From: Dipteris shenzhenensis
Lineage: Eukaryota > Polypodiophyta > Polypodiopsida > Gleicheniales
DNA: 64,000 bases
Direction: 5' to 3' (one strand)
NCBI GenBank assembly: GCA_047967505.1
Contig: CM106541.1
Of this stretch, positions 23,041 to 35,330 are shown one piece after another. Made by a program: the position numbers and the translations under genes. Positions within the stretch are counted from its first letter, which is position 1, and every line of letters begins with the position of its first letter. The notes below the pieces were generated by a model. That model was not told the origin of the DNA. It saw only the letters and a program-made list of their open reading frames with translations, and did no database searches.

Positions 23041-26000
23041 CCCCCCCTCAATGTCCACCTGCAAGTGAACTTACTTTTTCGGCCCAATGCCAAGTCGATG
23101 AAGATGCCTCTCCAGCAAGTCTCTTCCAAGAGCCTTCGTGAAGATGTCCGCAGCATTCTCTGTAGTCGAACAGTACACCAAGTCGACCTCTCCATCCATG
23201 ATGAGCTCGCGTACAAAGCGATATTGAATCTCAATGTTCTTGTGCGAGCGTGGAACACCGGGTTCTTTGCAATCGCCATGCAACTCTGATTGTCACATGA
23301 TAACTGCGTAGGCTTGTTCTGCACTGCACCCATGTCCCCCAAAATCCTCCTCAACCACACTGCCTCGCAAGAAGCAAAGCATGCAGATTTGTACTCGGCC
23401 TCGGTAGAAGAGAGAGCAACTGTGGGTTGCTTCTTGCTGACCCATGACACAACTCCAGATCCAAGTGAGAAACAGTACCCTGTCACTGATCTCCTGCTGT
23501 CCACGTCTCCTGCCCAATCTGAGTCACAGAATCCAGTCAAGATGTTGCCCTTGATATAGGTGATGCCATAATCTTTGATGTATTTCAGCACCCGCACCCC
23601 TGCCCTCCAATGGTTCTCCCGGGGCTTATTGGAAAACCTGCTTAGTACACCAGTCGCAAACCTAATGTCCGGCCGTGTGTTGCATAGGTAAATCAAGCTG
23701 CCCACAAGCCTTCTAAACTTCGCTTCATCCACCAGTGGTAATGAATCCTCGTTTGAGAGCTTCGCGTCAACCTCCATAGGGGTACCAACTGTCTTGTACT
23801 CAGCCATGCCAAATGCCTCAGTATCTCTCCAGCATACTTCAGCTGTGAAATAAAGATCTGTTTCGGCTCCTGCCAAACTTCAATCCCCAAATAGAAATGC
23901 ATCAGTCCGAGGTCTGTCATTTCAAACTCTCTTCCTAGCAAATGCTTCGTCTGCGAGATCTTCTCTTCATGGTTCCCTGTTATGATAAGGTCGTCCACAT
24001 AAAGGACCACGATCATACACCTGCCTCCTTCTCTGAAGATGTACAAATTTGCATCATATGGGCTCCTCCTGAACCCGTTTTGTAGAAAGTAGGCATCAAT
24101 TCACTGGTACCACGCTCGTGGGGCCTGTTTCAGCCTATAAAGTGCCTTCTTCAGTTTGCAGACTTTACCTTCTGAACCGGGGATCTCAAAACCTGGTGGT
24201 TGTTCCATGTATACCTCCTCCTTGAGATCTCCATTCAGAAAGGCGGATTTCACATCCATCTGAAACACAGGCCAACTTCCCTAGGTAGCTAAAGCCAAAA
24301 CACTACGAATTGTGGTTAGTTGGGCTGTGGGAGCAAAAGTATCTTGATAATCAAAACCATGTACCTATGCAAATCCTTTTGCCACGAGCCGAGCCTTGTA
24401 CTTATCCAACGTGCCGTCGGACTTATACTTGGTCTTGTACACCCACTTGGTCCCGATTACCTTGCATTTTGGTGGTCGATCCACAAGATCCCAAGTGTTG
24501 TTCTTCATTATGGAGCCATACTCCGACTGCATAGCCTCCATCCACCTATCATCGCCCTATGCCTCTTCAAGACACTTGGGTTCATCAGCACGGATCACTT
24601 CTATCATCAAAGCATAGTTGACCAAGTGTTCCTGCGCCCTTCTTTGCTCCTCTAATCTCTTGGACCGGCGGTGTTCGGATGGTTCCTCCTCAATGGCTGG
24701 AGGTTCTCTGCTGTCCAAAAGCTACTTTACCCACTTCAGGAATGGCCGTTGCCGTTGTGGTTCTGCAGGCTCTTCTTCATCTTCTTTGTCTTGAATCCTC
24801 CCAAGCACTATTGGGGGAGTTCGGTCTGCTATTGGTGGTGGTACTGGATGGATATCTTGGTCTTGGTTGTCTAGGAAGGAAGCATCGTCCTCCAATTGAT
24901 GCGGCTGTTCTGAGAAGACCACATCGTGACTTACAATTACCTTCTTGGTAACAGGTTATAGAGACGGTAACCCTTTACCTCTTCATTGTAGCCCAAGAAA
25001 ATACACTTCCGGCTCTTTGGTTCGCATTTGGTCCTAGTAGCATCAAGGACATGCACAAAACAATCACATCCATAAACTCTAAAATGTGCAGCTGAAGATT
25101 TCTTACCAGAAAAGGCTTGCAGTGGAGTCATCCCATTCACAGCCTTCGTGTAGCTACGATTCAGGATGTAAACTGCAATGTTACATGCTTCAACCTAGAA
25201 AGTCTTTGGCAAATCTTTCCCTTTCATCATACTTTGGCCCATTTCGCAGATGACGCTCATCTTGCATTCTGCTACTCCATTTTGCTGTGATCTATGGGGC
25301 GGGGGTTTCTACCTCTTGATTCCGTGACTTTTGCAGTAACTTTCGAATTCAGTTGATGTGAACTCTCCACCTCTGTCTGATCTCAACTTCTTGACCTTCC
25401 TCCCCGTTTCTTTCTCGACCATTACATGCCATTCCTTGAACCTACTAAAAGCCTCGTCTTTAGTCTTCAGGAAGTATATCCATATCCTTCTACTGTAGTC
25501 ATCGATCAGCGTCATGAAGTAGTGGGAACCACCCAAAGCTTCCGTCTCCATCTTTCCGCAGAGGTCCGTGTGAATGAGCTCTAGAGGAGCCTTCGCCCTG
25601 CTGGCCTCTTTAGGAAAGGAATGCCGATGGTGCTTGCCCATCATGCAAGCTTCACATACATCGGGAAGATCTGAAATTTCTGGTAGGTTTGCAATCATTC
25701 CACTTTTATGCATCTCCTTCAAAGAACTAAGGTTTAGATGACCAGACCTCTCATGCCACAGCTTAGTGTTCTTCACATCCGCTCGAGCACTGAAAGCTGA
25801 GAGTTCATAAATGTTGTTGCACCGTGTACCTTTACCAATGACCTTCCCTTGAAGATCCAGAATCTGTGCACCATTCTTATCGAATTGAACTTTGAGGTCC
25901 CGATCCGTGATCGCAGAAACGAACAAGTTCCTCTTGATATCTGGCACATAAAGAACATCGGACAACTGTTTTACAACTCCATTTGACTTGAGAGCAATTG

Positions 26001-26455
26001 TACCTTTTCCTTTTGCTGGACATTTTGCATCATTGCCGACTGCTACCAGGATGTCATTCCCTACCGGCTGTAGAGAGGTATACCAATCCTTCCGACTGGT
26101 CATGTGGCGCGATGCACCACTGTCAATGATCCAAGGTTCATCCGCAGGTACATGAAATGCCTCCATGCAAATCTCCTCAATTGCTATGAACAGCTCTATT
26201 GGTGTTGCCTGCCGCTGTTGCTGGACTCTTTCTTTACTCCGTTCTTCTCATCTGCAATCTTCTTTCAGCACTCATTCTGCTTGTGCCCTGCCTTGTTGCA
26301 ATAGAAGCACTTGATCTTGTTCTCTCTTTTTATCATCAGAAGGAGATGGGTTACCAGAGTCCTTACCCTTACCTTTCTTTGATCTGGTCCAAAAAGTCGA
26401 ATCTTCTCCAGTCCTCGTCTTTTGACGCATCTCCTCCTCTAGAAGCACTCTATGT
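23041..26455 (-). pseudogene. Ty1/copia gag-pol remnant
   Basis: Minus strand, reading right to left: a gag tail with CCHC zinc knuckle (CFYCNKAGHKQNEC, about 26,310-26,268), protease (WIIDSGASRHMTS, about 26,130), GAG-pre-integrase (LWHERSGHLNLSSL), integrase with HTDLCG, RSDRGGEF and QQNGVAEC, RT with VVLYVDDLIITG (about 24,020-23,985) and VGSLIYLCNTRPDIR, and RNase H ending in NAADIFTKALGRDLL near 23,150. Several frameshifts (for example near 23,800 and 23,240) and stops break it. The 5' end, with most of gag and the 5' LTR, is missing beyond 26,455, where another copia fragment abuts. The catalytic residues mostly survive, so the decay is fairly recent. Confidence 0.92.
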
Positions 26456-27075
26456 GTTAGTGCTATGCACAATATTGAACACATGATCTTGAGATGATTT
26501 CTCAATAATTTAATTGCCTTTTGTTCCCATGAGCCTTGATGAAGACAAGTATTCACCGTTTATTTGATATGAGGAATTTGAACTTTCATCTTGTTTTTTT
26601 TTCAACCATGGCTTTGAAAATTCTAAATTTGTCAAAGCTTTAGACTCTTCTTTGATAAAATAGACAGTATTTGCTACAATCATCAATAAAAGTTTAGCAT
26701 AATGCATCATTGATGCTCTTGGTATGTGCATAACCCCATACATTTGAGTGTATCAAATCAAGAGTGCATGTTGTTGTTTCCCATGCTTCTACCAAAGGTG
26801 GCTCTTGTTTTGTGTCAAAATCTTGGAGGCGTTCTTTGATTCATGCAAAGTTGCAAACATATCCCAAGCATCTTTCGATGTTTTTGTTGTGTTCAGTGGA
26901 CTAGACATACTATCTAGTAAATTTTGTTTTGTCTCATCTCATAGGCATTTTTATCTTTCTTTTCCCATTTGGGAATGATGAACCATCTACACATTCCTAC
27001 CTATCTTTTAAGGCAATAATTATTTCCATTTGTTACTCCATGTTCCATAATTTCAATTGTGTAACTTTGCTAAAG
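26456..27075 (-). pseudogene. Copia fragment: gag fused to integrase by deletion
   Basis: On the minus strand a UBN2-type gag is read from about 27,070 leftward (LKDR*ECVDGSS, then NTTKTSKDAWDMFATLHESK). It passes at about 26,750 straight into integrase text (HSNVWG, then TFIDDCSKY, FDKFRIFKAMVEKK). Protease and the zinc knuckle are absent, so an internal deletion joined gag to integrase. The first integrase aspartate appears as Asn (HSN for HSD), a G-to-A change. The gag is close in type to that at 30,533-31,571 on the opposite strand. Confidence 0.7.
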
Positions 27076-27088
27076 ACTTGAGATTGAT

Positions 27089-27890
27089 GTTACTTGATGT
27101 TGACATCATGTTTGATGTCAAACGATTGATTTACAAGTGAAATAACGTAGGTGATTAGAAAGACTTGACCAAAGATTTGCTTTCACAATCTGAAGACTTA
27201 TGTTTGAGCATTTGCTCACTAGAATACCTGAGTAGCTCAAATTAGGATGAGAATGTTGCGATGTCCATGGATGCTAATTTCTTATTGAAATAGTGCATCC
27301 ACTATAGATATTACGTATAGTAGCAATTGGTTATCTAGATTTTTGGAATCAGAGCTACATCTATGTTTTGGCATCAGGGATAAATTCTATGAGGATGATA
27401 GATTGTGTAATTTACCCCTTCTCGAAAAAATATTATTTATATATGCTTGAATTTGAGCTTTAGATGAAGATAGGATATTAGAGAAGGAAAGGCATCTATA
27501 AATGGTGGTAGACTTTGAGTGTCCACAAACTTTGGCACAAAAGCTTATGTGACATGCAATTGCACTGAGATTGTGTTCTTAGCATGAAATGAAGAAGCAA
27601 GATTTCTTCTTAGATTGTACTAAGTCATACACATTGGTAAAGACAAACTTGTATTTGAGCAAAAAGAATTGTGATATTATCATTGGTAGTTTGAGATATT
27701 ATCAAGCATTGTGGCTTGAAATAGGACATTATGACATGAACATAGAGGTTTGTTACAAGGCATAGTGGCTTAAGATTGAGGAGAGACACTATGACTTTGT
27801 ACATTTTCAACTAAATCTAGTGTGCAGTTAGTCATTTGTGGTGTGCTCTCTAACTATGCCCTCTCTTCTCTCCTCTCTCAATATTTCTTC
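27089..27890 (+). mobile_element. Candidate 5' LTR of a plus-strand copia
   Basis: The sequence between TGTTACTTGATG (27,089) and the primer-binding site at 27,893 ends in a pyrimidine-rich CTCTCTCAATA stretch, as LTR ends often do. The start is a guess based on the TG dinucleotide. No second LTR copy is seen, because the element is cut at its 3' side. Confidence 0.35.
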
Positions 27891-27892
27891 GC

Positions 27893-27903
27893 GGTATCAG
27901 AGC
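27893..27903 (+). promoter_or_regulatory. Primer-binding site (initiator tRNA-Met)
   Basis: GGTATCAGAGC matches the 3' end complement of plant initiator methionine tRNA (TGGTATCAGAGC), preceded here by C instead of T. It sits just after a candidate LTR end and upstream of the copia gag at 30,533, which is a 2.6-kb leader. Confidence 0.75.
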
Positions 27904-28179
27904 ATCCCTACCTTCTGCCAAGGCATTGCGATCCTTGAAAGCGTGTGAGTGATTGAAAGATTGATAGTTCTCTCGAGTATCCTCCGTGAGAGTCCACTTC
28001 CGACGAGAGATCTTCACCCATCCTTTGAGAGAAAATTTCCGTTCATTCCTTTAAGGATTTTCATCCATAACTCCTTTCATTGTTCATTATGAGATTTCAT
28101 TCTTGTGAGAGAGAGGCTTAATCCTCTTCTTCTTGCTTGAGAGATCCGAGAGAAAAAGTGAGAATCCTGTGCGCATGCA

Positions 28180-28211
<32 letters not shown>

Positions 28212-30532
28212 AGACGCTCTCAATGGAGCAAAGTGCATTCTTTGAGAGAGATCTTTGCATCAACGACCTCAAGTAGGGCCTCACAAAATGACGATGACCT
28301 TAGCAACTCTTTATAAACATCAAGCCTCGCTAACAACGCTTTCCTTTCAACCTCTCCACAAGCAGGCCTTGACGGATGGCTCTACTAGTCTGTTGTGATT
28401 CCGATTGCAAGAAACAGTGACTTCCAAGCAAGAAACGCAAGAAATGGCTCTGTGTCATGATGCACCTCGCAGCCCTCAGATACGAATCATCGAGGAGCAC
28501 AAAGAGAGAAAGAGAGCAACCAAGACACACTACGAACAGTGGCTATAATAGATGACAAAGATTGCTGTCAAGAAAGCATTGCAACTTCAGGGTGGCAGTT
28601 GGTCGGCATTGTCGATCCCTGAAGCTCCTCTACCATGCGGACCATAAGGTCCTGAGAGCAACAGCTTCATGCAACGGATGTACAACAAGCTTCATCTACA
28701 ACAAACCTTTCAGTGCCTATGCCACCCATCAACGTTGTCCGTCTCTACTGCACGACTGCGACACCCGCCTCCAACTTTGACTTCTCCTAAACGCATCTCT
28801 ACCTAAAACCTCTACTGACATCCCATGACTAAGAAAGGCTCCAGCAGCTGTACTCAGCAGTGCCCACAGCACATCCACGACTTCAATCGAACTCCTACAC
28901 GATAGCAGTACCAATGCCGCAGCCTTCCACAATGACACGGACTGTAGCAGTAAAGAGGCAATGAGGAAACTTTAACCTTGTAGGCAGGATCCACAGCAAC
29001 CAGACGACCTCTACAACGAACTCCAAGCTTTGCTCACGACCAAATGACACCAGAGCGCCTTCAAACGTGAAGGCCAGCACCACAATATAGGCAATAGTAG
29101 ACGACCTGCAAGCGGCCTCGATTGACTCGGGTTGCTCACCAACAAACTGCTCCAATGGCGGCTTCCACGGACTTCATCGATGTCTAGCTACACACATTGC
29201 AATAGAACGACGCACAGGACGCTAGTGACGGAAGTATTTCCATAGTATCGAGAAGATTCTGGTAAGGTCTCCCTGCAACATGTGGCATCTTCTCATCTAC
29301 TTATCCACCACCACATAGACCTTATCTAACATGTGGCAACCAACGTGCCACATCACCCTATCTGATTGTGCCACATGGGGGGCACACCCACATGCAACAT
29401 CACCTGCATGCCACATTAGTCGACACATCCTGACTACCATGTTAGCATTGACTCACACATGCCATGTCATCATCGTTGACCAAACTACCACGTCATCATC
29501 CTTGACCAATCAAACTACCATGTCATCATCATTGACCAGTCAAACTACCATGTCATCATCGTTGACCAATCAAGCAGCCATGTCAGCCCGGCCACCTCAA
29601 CTACCACCTCAACATTGCTAGCTCATGGCACTGGTGGCAGTCCCCTTGGCAGTCACACTTACCCCTTGTCAGGCAGTGTGTATGCACACAGGTGCTACAT
29701 CAGCATAGTGCTCCACTGGCACACCCCTTGGCAGGCACACCTCTGCATGTAAACATTGTGGCCAAGAGTTTGCACCCTTTTTCCCCCTCCACCTAGATCA
29801 AGCTGTATCCATTGATGTAGGAAGAATTTGAGGGTGCTTCAAAAAGGAAAAATGCTCAATTTTTCATGCTCTACATGCTCGTCACATCATGCACATATTT
29901 TGGTGCAAGTATCACACACTTTTGAGCCTCGGCAAAAAAACCACTTCTTGCATGTGCATCAGCCTCTATATCGACGCATCTGACCCATCACCTAAAATGA
30001 ACAAAGAAAAGGAATTATTTGCTTTCTTTTCATCGCTCGACGGTTGGTTTAGATCTAGATGAGAGTACATTAGATCATGCATAGTGGAGAGAACTCCAAA
30101 GGAGCCAATTGAAGCCGTGCCCAAAAATTCCTCAATAGCTCCTACTCAGAGTCAGTCCCTTCGCTCACATGCGGTTTCACATCATTACATTTTGTGAAAC
30201 TCTATGTTCCACTGCTCAGTGAGTAGACTTCAGAGTGTTCACAGGCATTGACCAATTAACTCAGTGGGCAGATTGCACATTTGTTCATTTTGCACTCACA
30301 TGCCCCCATTGTAAAGATTATTTGGCTATTTTTCGGCATTGTGCATATTGCTTCAAGCCTTGTAAAGCCTCTTGGTTATTCCCAACATCATTTGCCACAA
30401 GCCTTGTAATAGATTGGATTATACATTGCAGTTCTATCTTCACCGCCAGTTCAAATTTCACTTGATACAGTCAATGTATTGCAATTGATTTAGACTGATT
30501 TTGCAAACACTTTTGAGTACATTTATTGCACC
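27904..30532 (+). other. Long untranslated copia leader or inserted sequence
   Basis: No gene is recognised. A (GT)n microsatellite occupies about 28,189-28,211 and a 30-bp minisatellite lies at 29,461-29,590. The 2.6 kb between primer-binding site and gag is long for a copia leader, so an unrecognised insertion is possible. Confidence 0.4.
29461..29590. repeat. 30-bp minisatellite, about four copies
   Basis: Full units start at 29,481, 29,511 and 29,541 (CAAACTACCATGTCATCATC plus TTGACCAAT-like), with partial copies on both sides. The period is exactly 30 bp, with few substitutions. Confidence 0.93.
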
Positions 30533-31571
30533 ATGTCTATGACTAGCACTCTCAATTTGGAGTTATCTGCTAAGCTAGACAACTCCAATTACAGCACATG
30601 GAAATATCAAATGGAGACCATTATTGTACTTCAAGACAAATGCGAGTATGTCAATGGGTCTACACCTAGACAATTAGATGATCTAGCCAGTAGTAGCTCC
30701 ATTCCCACTATTGTCATACCACTAGCAGTGGGATCTATAGTTTACCACCAGTTATCGCACTTGCAGCAGTAGATCCTGCCATTGCTAGAGCACAGGTAGA
30801 ATGGGACAAGAAATACTAATATGCATATCATTTGATCAAGAAGAATGTCGAAGATGTCATGCTAGGACAGCTCAACACAGTCAAGACATCAAAAGAAGCA
30901 TGGGATATGTTCGCAGCTCTTTATGAGTCCAAGAACACTTCTAGGATTCTCACACGGAGAAACCAGAGTTTTCACAATAGTAATGAAACTGGTCATGCTT
31001 ACGTACTCAGGATCAAGGATTACAACAATTAACTTGCAGCAATAGTAAGAGAGACCATGAATCCCATAGAAATGGTTCAAGACATTTTGAATAACTAGGA
31101 GAGGAATACAAGAATGCCATTCAACAGAAAATTCCAACACTAGAAGAGCTACAATCAGTGTTACTTGGTGAAGAACTCAAGAAGCAAGCCATTCATGCAC
31201 CCATAGGTCATTCCAATGATCAAGCATTCACAGCTTCAGATAGAAGTAGAGGCAGAGGTAGATCATTTTAGTGAAGTGGTCATCAGTAGTAACAAAGTCA
31301 TCAACAAAGTTAGCATCGGCATTATCCTCAACAACATCAACATCAGCAACCAAGAGGAAATCATTCCAACAGAGGAAGATTCCAAAGGATGATCGAATGC
31401 ATCCACCAATGTGTCAAACATTCAGTGCAACTATTGTCATAAGTTTGGACACTATGAAAGAGATTGCCGCCGCAAGAAGCACTACGATCATGGCGATCAA
31501 TCCAGCAGCAATCAAGGGAATTTCTGAGGAAGAGGAAATCATAATGAATTGTATAGGCCAAATGCATTCAC
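30533..31571 (+). pseudogene. Copia gag with zinc knuckle
   Basis: It starts at ATG 30,533. The N-terminus (KLDNSNYSTWKYQMETII) is the UBN2-type copia gag signature, followed after a frameshift near 30,770 by KTSKEAWDMFAALYESKN and, near 31,420-31,465, the zinc knuckle CNYCHKFGHYERDC (all C-C-H-C residues present). Stops and shifts occur in several places. It ends abruptly at about 31,571, where a minus-strand gypsy fragment begins, so protease through RNase H are missing. Confidence 0.85.
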
Positions 31572-31864
31572 TTTGTCCAGGTCATCGATTTCTCCAAAGG
31601 TCTCGTAGACCTGCTTGAATCTTTCCACATAGGAGACTAGATCTCCTTCTCCTAGAAACTTAGTGATAAGCTAGGAGATGGTAACCGGACGACTTCATGA
31701 AGCGTTAGTGTCTCTCCTCATGACTACTTGTGGTGCGGCCCCCCTTCCTAGTGCTTGCACTAGGATCCTCATTGCCTCATCGGTGAGTATTGTTTATGGC
31801 GCTGGCAGAGGTGCTGGGGGGACTGGCATTGTTCCATAGTTGGGTGGTCCTTGGGGTGGGTTAT
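31572..31864 (-). pseudogene. Gypsy gag scrap
   Basis: The minus strand reads FLGEGDLVSYVERFKQVYE (about 31,660-31,605), matching the start of the retrotransposon gag domain (KFxGxGDPxxHLxRFxxV), preceded by a proline-rich stretch (PPQGPPNYGTMPVPPAPL at about 31,860-31,807). It lies on the wrong side of the RT it adjoins, so the order is rearranged. Confidence 0.55.
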
Positions 31865-33190
31865 AGTAGTTTGTTAGCCGAATAAGGACTATGTTTGCTA
31901 GTCCTGGCATGCGTGGTAGGCTCGATTAGATGCATTGAGATTTCTATAGTCGACGCACACTCTGAGCTTGCCATTCTTTTTGGGAACAATGACAATAGGG
32001 GAGAGCCATGCCACCTTGTCAAGAGGATAAATGAAACCCACACTCAGGAGTTTGTCTAGTTACTCTTTGACTTGTTTGGCATAATTTGGATTCATTCGAT
32101 ACCTTTGTTGAACCATTTGCATGGCATTGTTTTTGATGTTGATCTTGTGCTAACAAAATGATAGATCGACACCTTTCATGTCAGTGTAATGCCAAGAAAA
32201 GACATCCTTGAACCCAAGTAAGAGTTTTTGTGAATTTTCTCTAAATGTTTGTTCCAACTCAACACTGACATAGACTAATTTGGGGCCATCAGGCAGACAA
32301 GATTGATCTCATCTAGATCATCCTCTTTTACCTTGGAGCTCTTACTTATGTGTTTTGCAAATGCTTTCTCTGCCTCAAGAATGGCCTGACTCTCTATAAT
32401 TTCCAATGACTTTGTGGATGCATCAGCTAAATTATTTGGTAGGGCATGTGTACCATCTGACTTCTGAGTAGGATCGGTGGACTACTATCTGTTCTGCATT
32501 GCATTGAGATTTGTTGGGCTGATTAGGTTCAGATTGAGGATTTCTCTCAGTTGTGTACTTCTCTCAGTTGTGTACTGATAAATAATCTTGACCACATCTA
32601 TTTCAAAAAGAGGTACAAGAGATGGGTTTCTCTTCAAAAAATAATCTTATTCATCTTCTTCCAACTCGATAACCATGTTGACTCCTTCGGCCTGGAGTGG
32701 CTACATCATTTAAGGAATTGTGTGCTTGTGTATCAGTGGGATCTTGTATTTCTTCTTACCTCATCGGATTATAATCTGATTTGCTTCCCAGTCTTGCCTC
32801 ACTTTTGCAGCTTTGAGCCATGGTCTTCGGAGCAACATGGGGTAGGCATGTCCTCTCCTTCCATTCTGAGGATGACAAAACTCATTGGAAAAGTTAGTCC
32901 ATGCACTGTGATTTCTTGATTTCTCACAATTCCCAATTGTTGGATCCTTCTCTAATTTGCCATTTTAACTTGAAATGGAGCTCATACAAGTTCATGACAA
33001 CACAATGTTTTGTATAAATATTCAAATAGGTTATTGACACTTGATCCCCCATCCAAAAGGACATTGGGGATATTTTGTCTCTTGTACTCCACGTGTAGTG
33101 GGTGCCTTGTAGTCCACCTCTGCTCCATGGAAACATAAGTCTCTGGGTCTTCTTGCTCAATGAGCAGTCAAGCTGCTTATCAATTGTGAG
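31865..33190 (-). pseudogene. Gypsy protease-RT fragment (element B)
   Basis: Minus strand, right to left: protease [18 protein letters not shown] (about 33,070-33,017; DGG instead of the usual DSG), ITVHGLTFPMSFVIL, a spacer, then the RT entry: WLSPIVIVPKKNGKLRVCVD followed by YRNLN (about 32,005-31,930). RT stops there and is joined to a gag scrap. Stops and frameshifts are frequent. Element B abuts element A's RT near 33,190 without visible LTRs, so the join is probably a deletion or illegitimate recombination. Confidence 0.7.
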
Positions 33191-35330
33191 GGGTAATTTT
33201 GCCCCTTGCAATTGATCAAAAAGCTGATCAATGTGAGGCATAGGATACCTATTTTTTATGGTGATTTTATTTAGTGCTCGGTAATCTATGCATAAATGCA
33301 TAGTACCATCCTTTTTCTCTACCAATAAAACTGGTGCAGACCAAGGTGAGCTACTTGTTTGGATTTGGCCCTTCCTAAGATATTTCATTAACTGTCTTTT
33401 GACCTCAGGTTCCTCCATTTGACTAAGCCTATACGAGGGTTTACAAACAGGGGTAGATCCAAGAATTAAATCTATTTTATAATCTACTTCTCTCTCAGAG
33501 GTAAACCATCAAGTAAATCAGACAGAAAAACATCTTTAAATTCAAACATTAAATCATTGAAAGAAGATTTATACTTTTTAACATTATCAAGAACAACATT
33601 ACTTCTTTCCGATGCAGAAGACATAAAATCACCAATAAAAGTAAGTTCACAAAGATATACCTCGCATTCTTCTTGGTGTAGTAGTCATTCCAATTCCATT
33701 GAACAAATAAGAGGAGAGTTAGGCAATCATGTTCTCCTTGAATCTGGAAGACTCTACCCTCTTTCTCAAACATAATGGAGTTATTAAGATAACTCTTCTA
33801 TAAGCTATGCCCAAGACTATACAACCATTCTCAACCAAGCACTACATCTGTTCAGTCGAGATGCATGATTTGGAAATCCAAGGCATCCTAATAGCCTTGA
33901 ATATTTACCTCTACACCATATCATGGTGTCCCAAACTTTTTTATCACTACCCTTCGCCAAAGAGACCACATATTTATGGGCACTGGGACTCTCAGGCAAT
34001 TTTAATTTCTTAACTAACGAGTAGTTTAAGAAATTATGTGTTGCACTATCATCAACAATCACTCTTACTCTTTGCCCCCTAATTTTTCCATGCATCCTCA
34101 TTAAATCATGAGGACAAAAGGTGGGCCGCCACATTGTCGATGATAGATAGCACATGTGGGTGCTATCCTCATGATAGACCTCTACCTCAATGTACTTTTC
34201 AGTACCATTAAGCGGCAACACTTGCACCGCATGTACTTGTCTTTGTGGAGGTCTATTTGGGGCTTTAGCTTCTGCTAGTTTATTTTTAGGGTAGTTCCAA
34301 GCAGCATGGTCTTTGCCCAAACATTTGAAGCAAAGATTTTCTTGCCTAGCCTTTTCATAATCCTCTTTCTTCAAGAGAGGATAATTTTGTGTTTAAGGTT
34401 TCTTAGGTGGTGCTTAAGGAACCTCCTTCTTAAAGTGCCCCTTCCTTTTCAAATTGGGAAATTTATTGAACTTTGGAACAAAACCTGTTTGCTCTGAAGT
34501 TCCAATTCTGAATTTCCCTGTCGTATCATCGTATATTTGGGCATACTTAATGGCTTCCTCAAAGGTTTTAGGAGAATTTCTTTTCACCTCAACCTTATAA
34601 GTGTCTTTGAGACCTCTCATGAAACCCCTTATCTTTTGGACCATGTACTAGACTAGAGTGTTTTTACCCATAATTTAACTGTCGCAAGCCTCCCTATAAT
34701 TTGCTATGTACTAGACTAGAGTGTTTTTACCCATAATGCAATTGTCGCAAGCCTCCCTATAATTCGCTATGTACTAGACTAGAGTGTTTTTACCCATAAT
34801 GCAATTGTACCAAGCCTCCCACGCTCTTTCTAATTCATTTTCCAATAAAAACTCTTTTAGGAAGGCTTATTAGTCCAATACCTAGGAATTCTATCACTCT
34901 CCCTGAGGCTCATCCACCATTTACAGGCTTTATTTCCAAGGGAAAGACTTGCTTCCACGACTTGATTTGCAGGAGGAGTATTCCTGAGTCAATGGAAGTC
35001 TTGCCACTTTTGCGAGAATGTATTAATTGCATCTTTATTACGCTCCTTTTCTTCCCCATTGAAAATTGGTGGTTTTAAGTCCTTAAGGATGTTCGAGGTT
35101 TCTCTATGTCGAGAGGTAGACCTCTCAACTTGATTAGGAGGAATTGATGATTTTTTAGTAATAGATACTGATTGAGAATCGGCTTTCTTAATTATAGCTT
35201 CAGCTAGGGTTTTTAGTGTTTCATTGATAACTCCTAGCTGTGTTTCTATATTTTGCGTTCGAGTTTCAAGTTTAGTAAATTCCGTATACAAAATTCTATA
35301 ATCACCGTAATCAATATCCTCCATTTCCAC
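33191..35330 (-). pseudogene. Gypsy gag-protease-RT fragment (element A)
   Basis: Gag starts at the ATG complement at 35,330 (MEMEDIDYGDYRIL). It includes KPPIFNGEE and ACKWWMSLRESD, a 63-bp tandem repeat (34,645-34,826) and a damaged zinc knuckle near 34,335 (CFKCLGKDHAAWNY; the last Cys is Tyr). Protease follows (RVIVDDSATHNFL), where the usual DSGATHNF has lost its glycine. RT (33,418 leftward) has [20 protein letters not shown] and [17 protein letters not shown], then breaks off before its catalytic motif near 33,190. The damage is dominated by transitions. Its leader, primer-binding site and 5' LTR lie to the right (36,600 onward). Confidence 0.85.
34645..34826. repeat. 63-bp tandem repeat, about 2.9 copies
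   Basis: Units start at 34,645, 34,708 and 34,771, each beginning GTACTAGACTAGAGTG. 63 bp is 21 codons, so the repeat keeps the gag frame of gypsy element A. Copies differ at only a few bases (for example ATTTAACT against ATGCAATT). Confidence 0.95.

Noticed and set aside
22313-26455. Complete copia element with two LTRs at 22.3-26.5 kb
   Set aside because: Only the 3' LTR is present; gag is cut at 26,455 by another copia fragment and no 5' LTR or target duplication was found.
28087-28284. His/Thr-repeat open frame
   Set aside because: It is produced by the GT microsatellite and has no other protein-like feature.
29461-29590. CRISPR-like array
   Set aside because: The 30-bp units are directly contiguous without spacers, in a plant nuclear context; it is a minisatellite.
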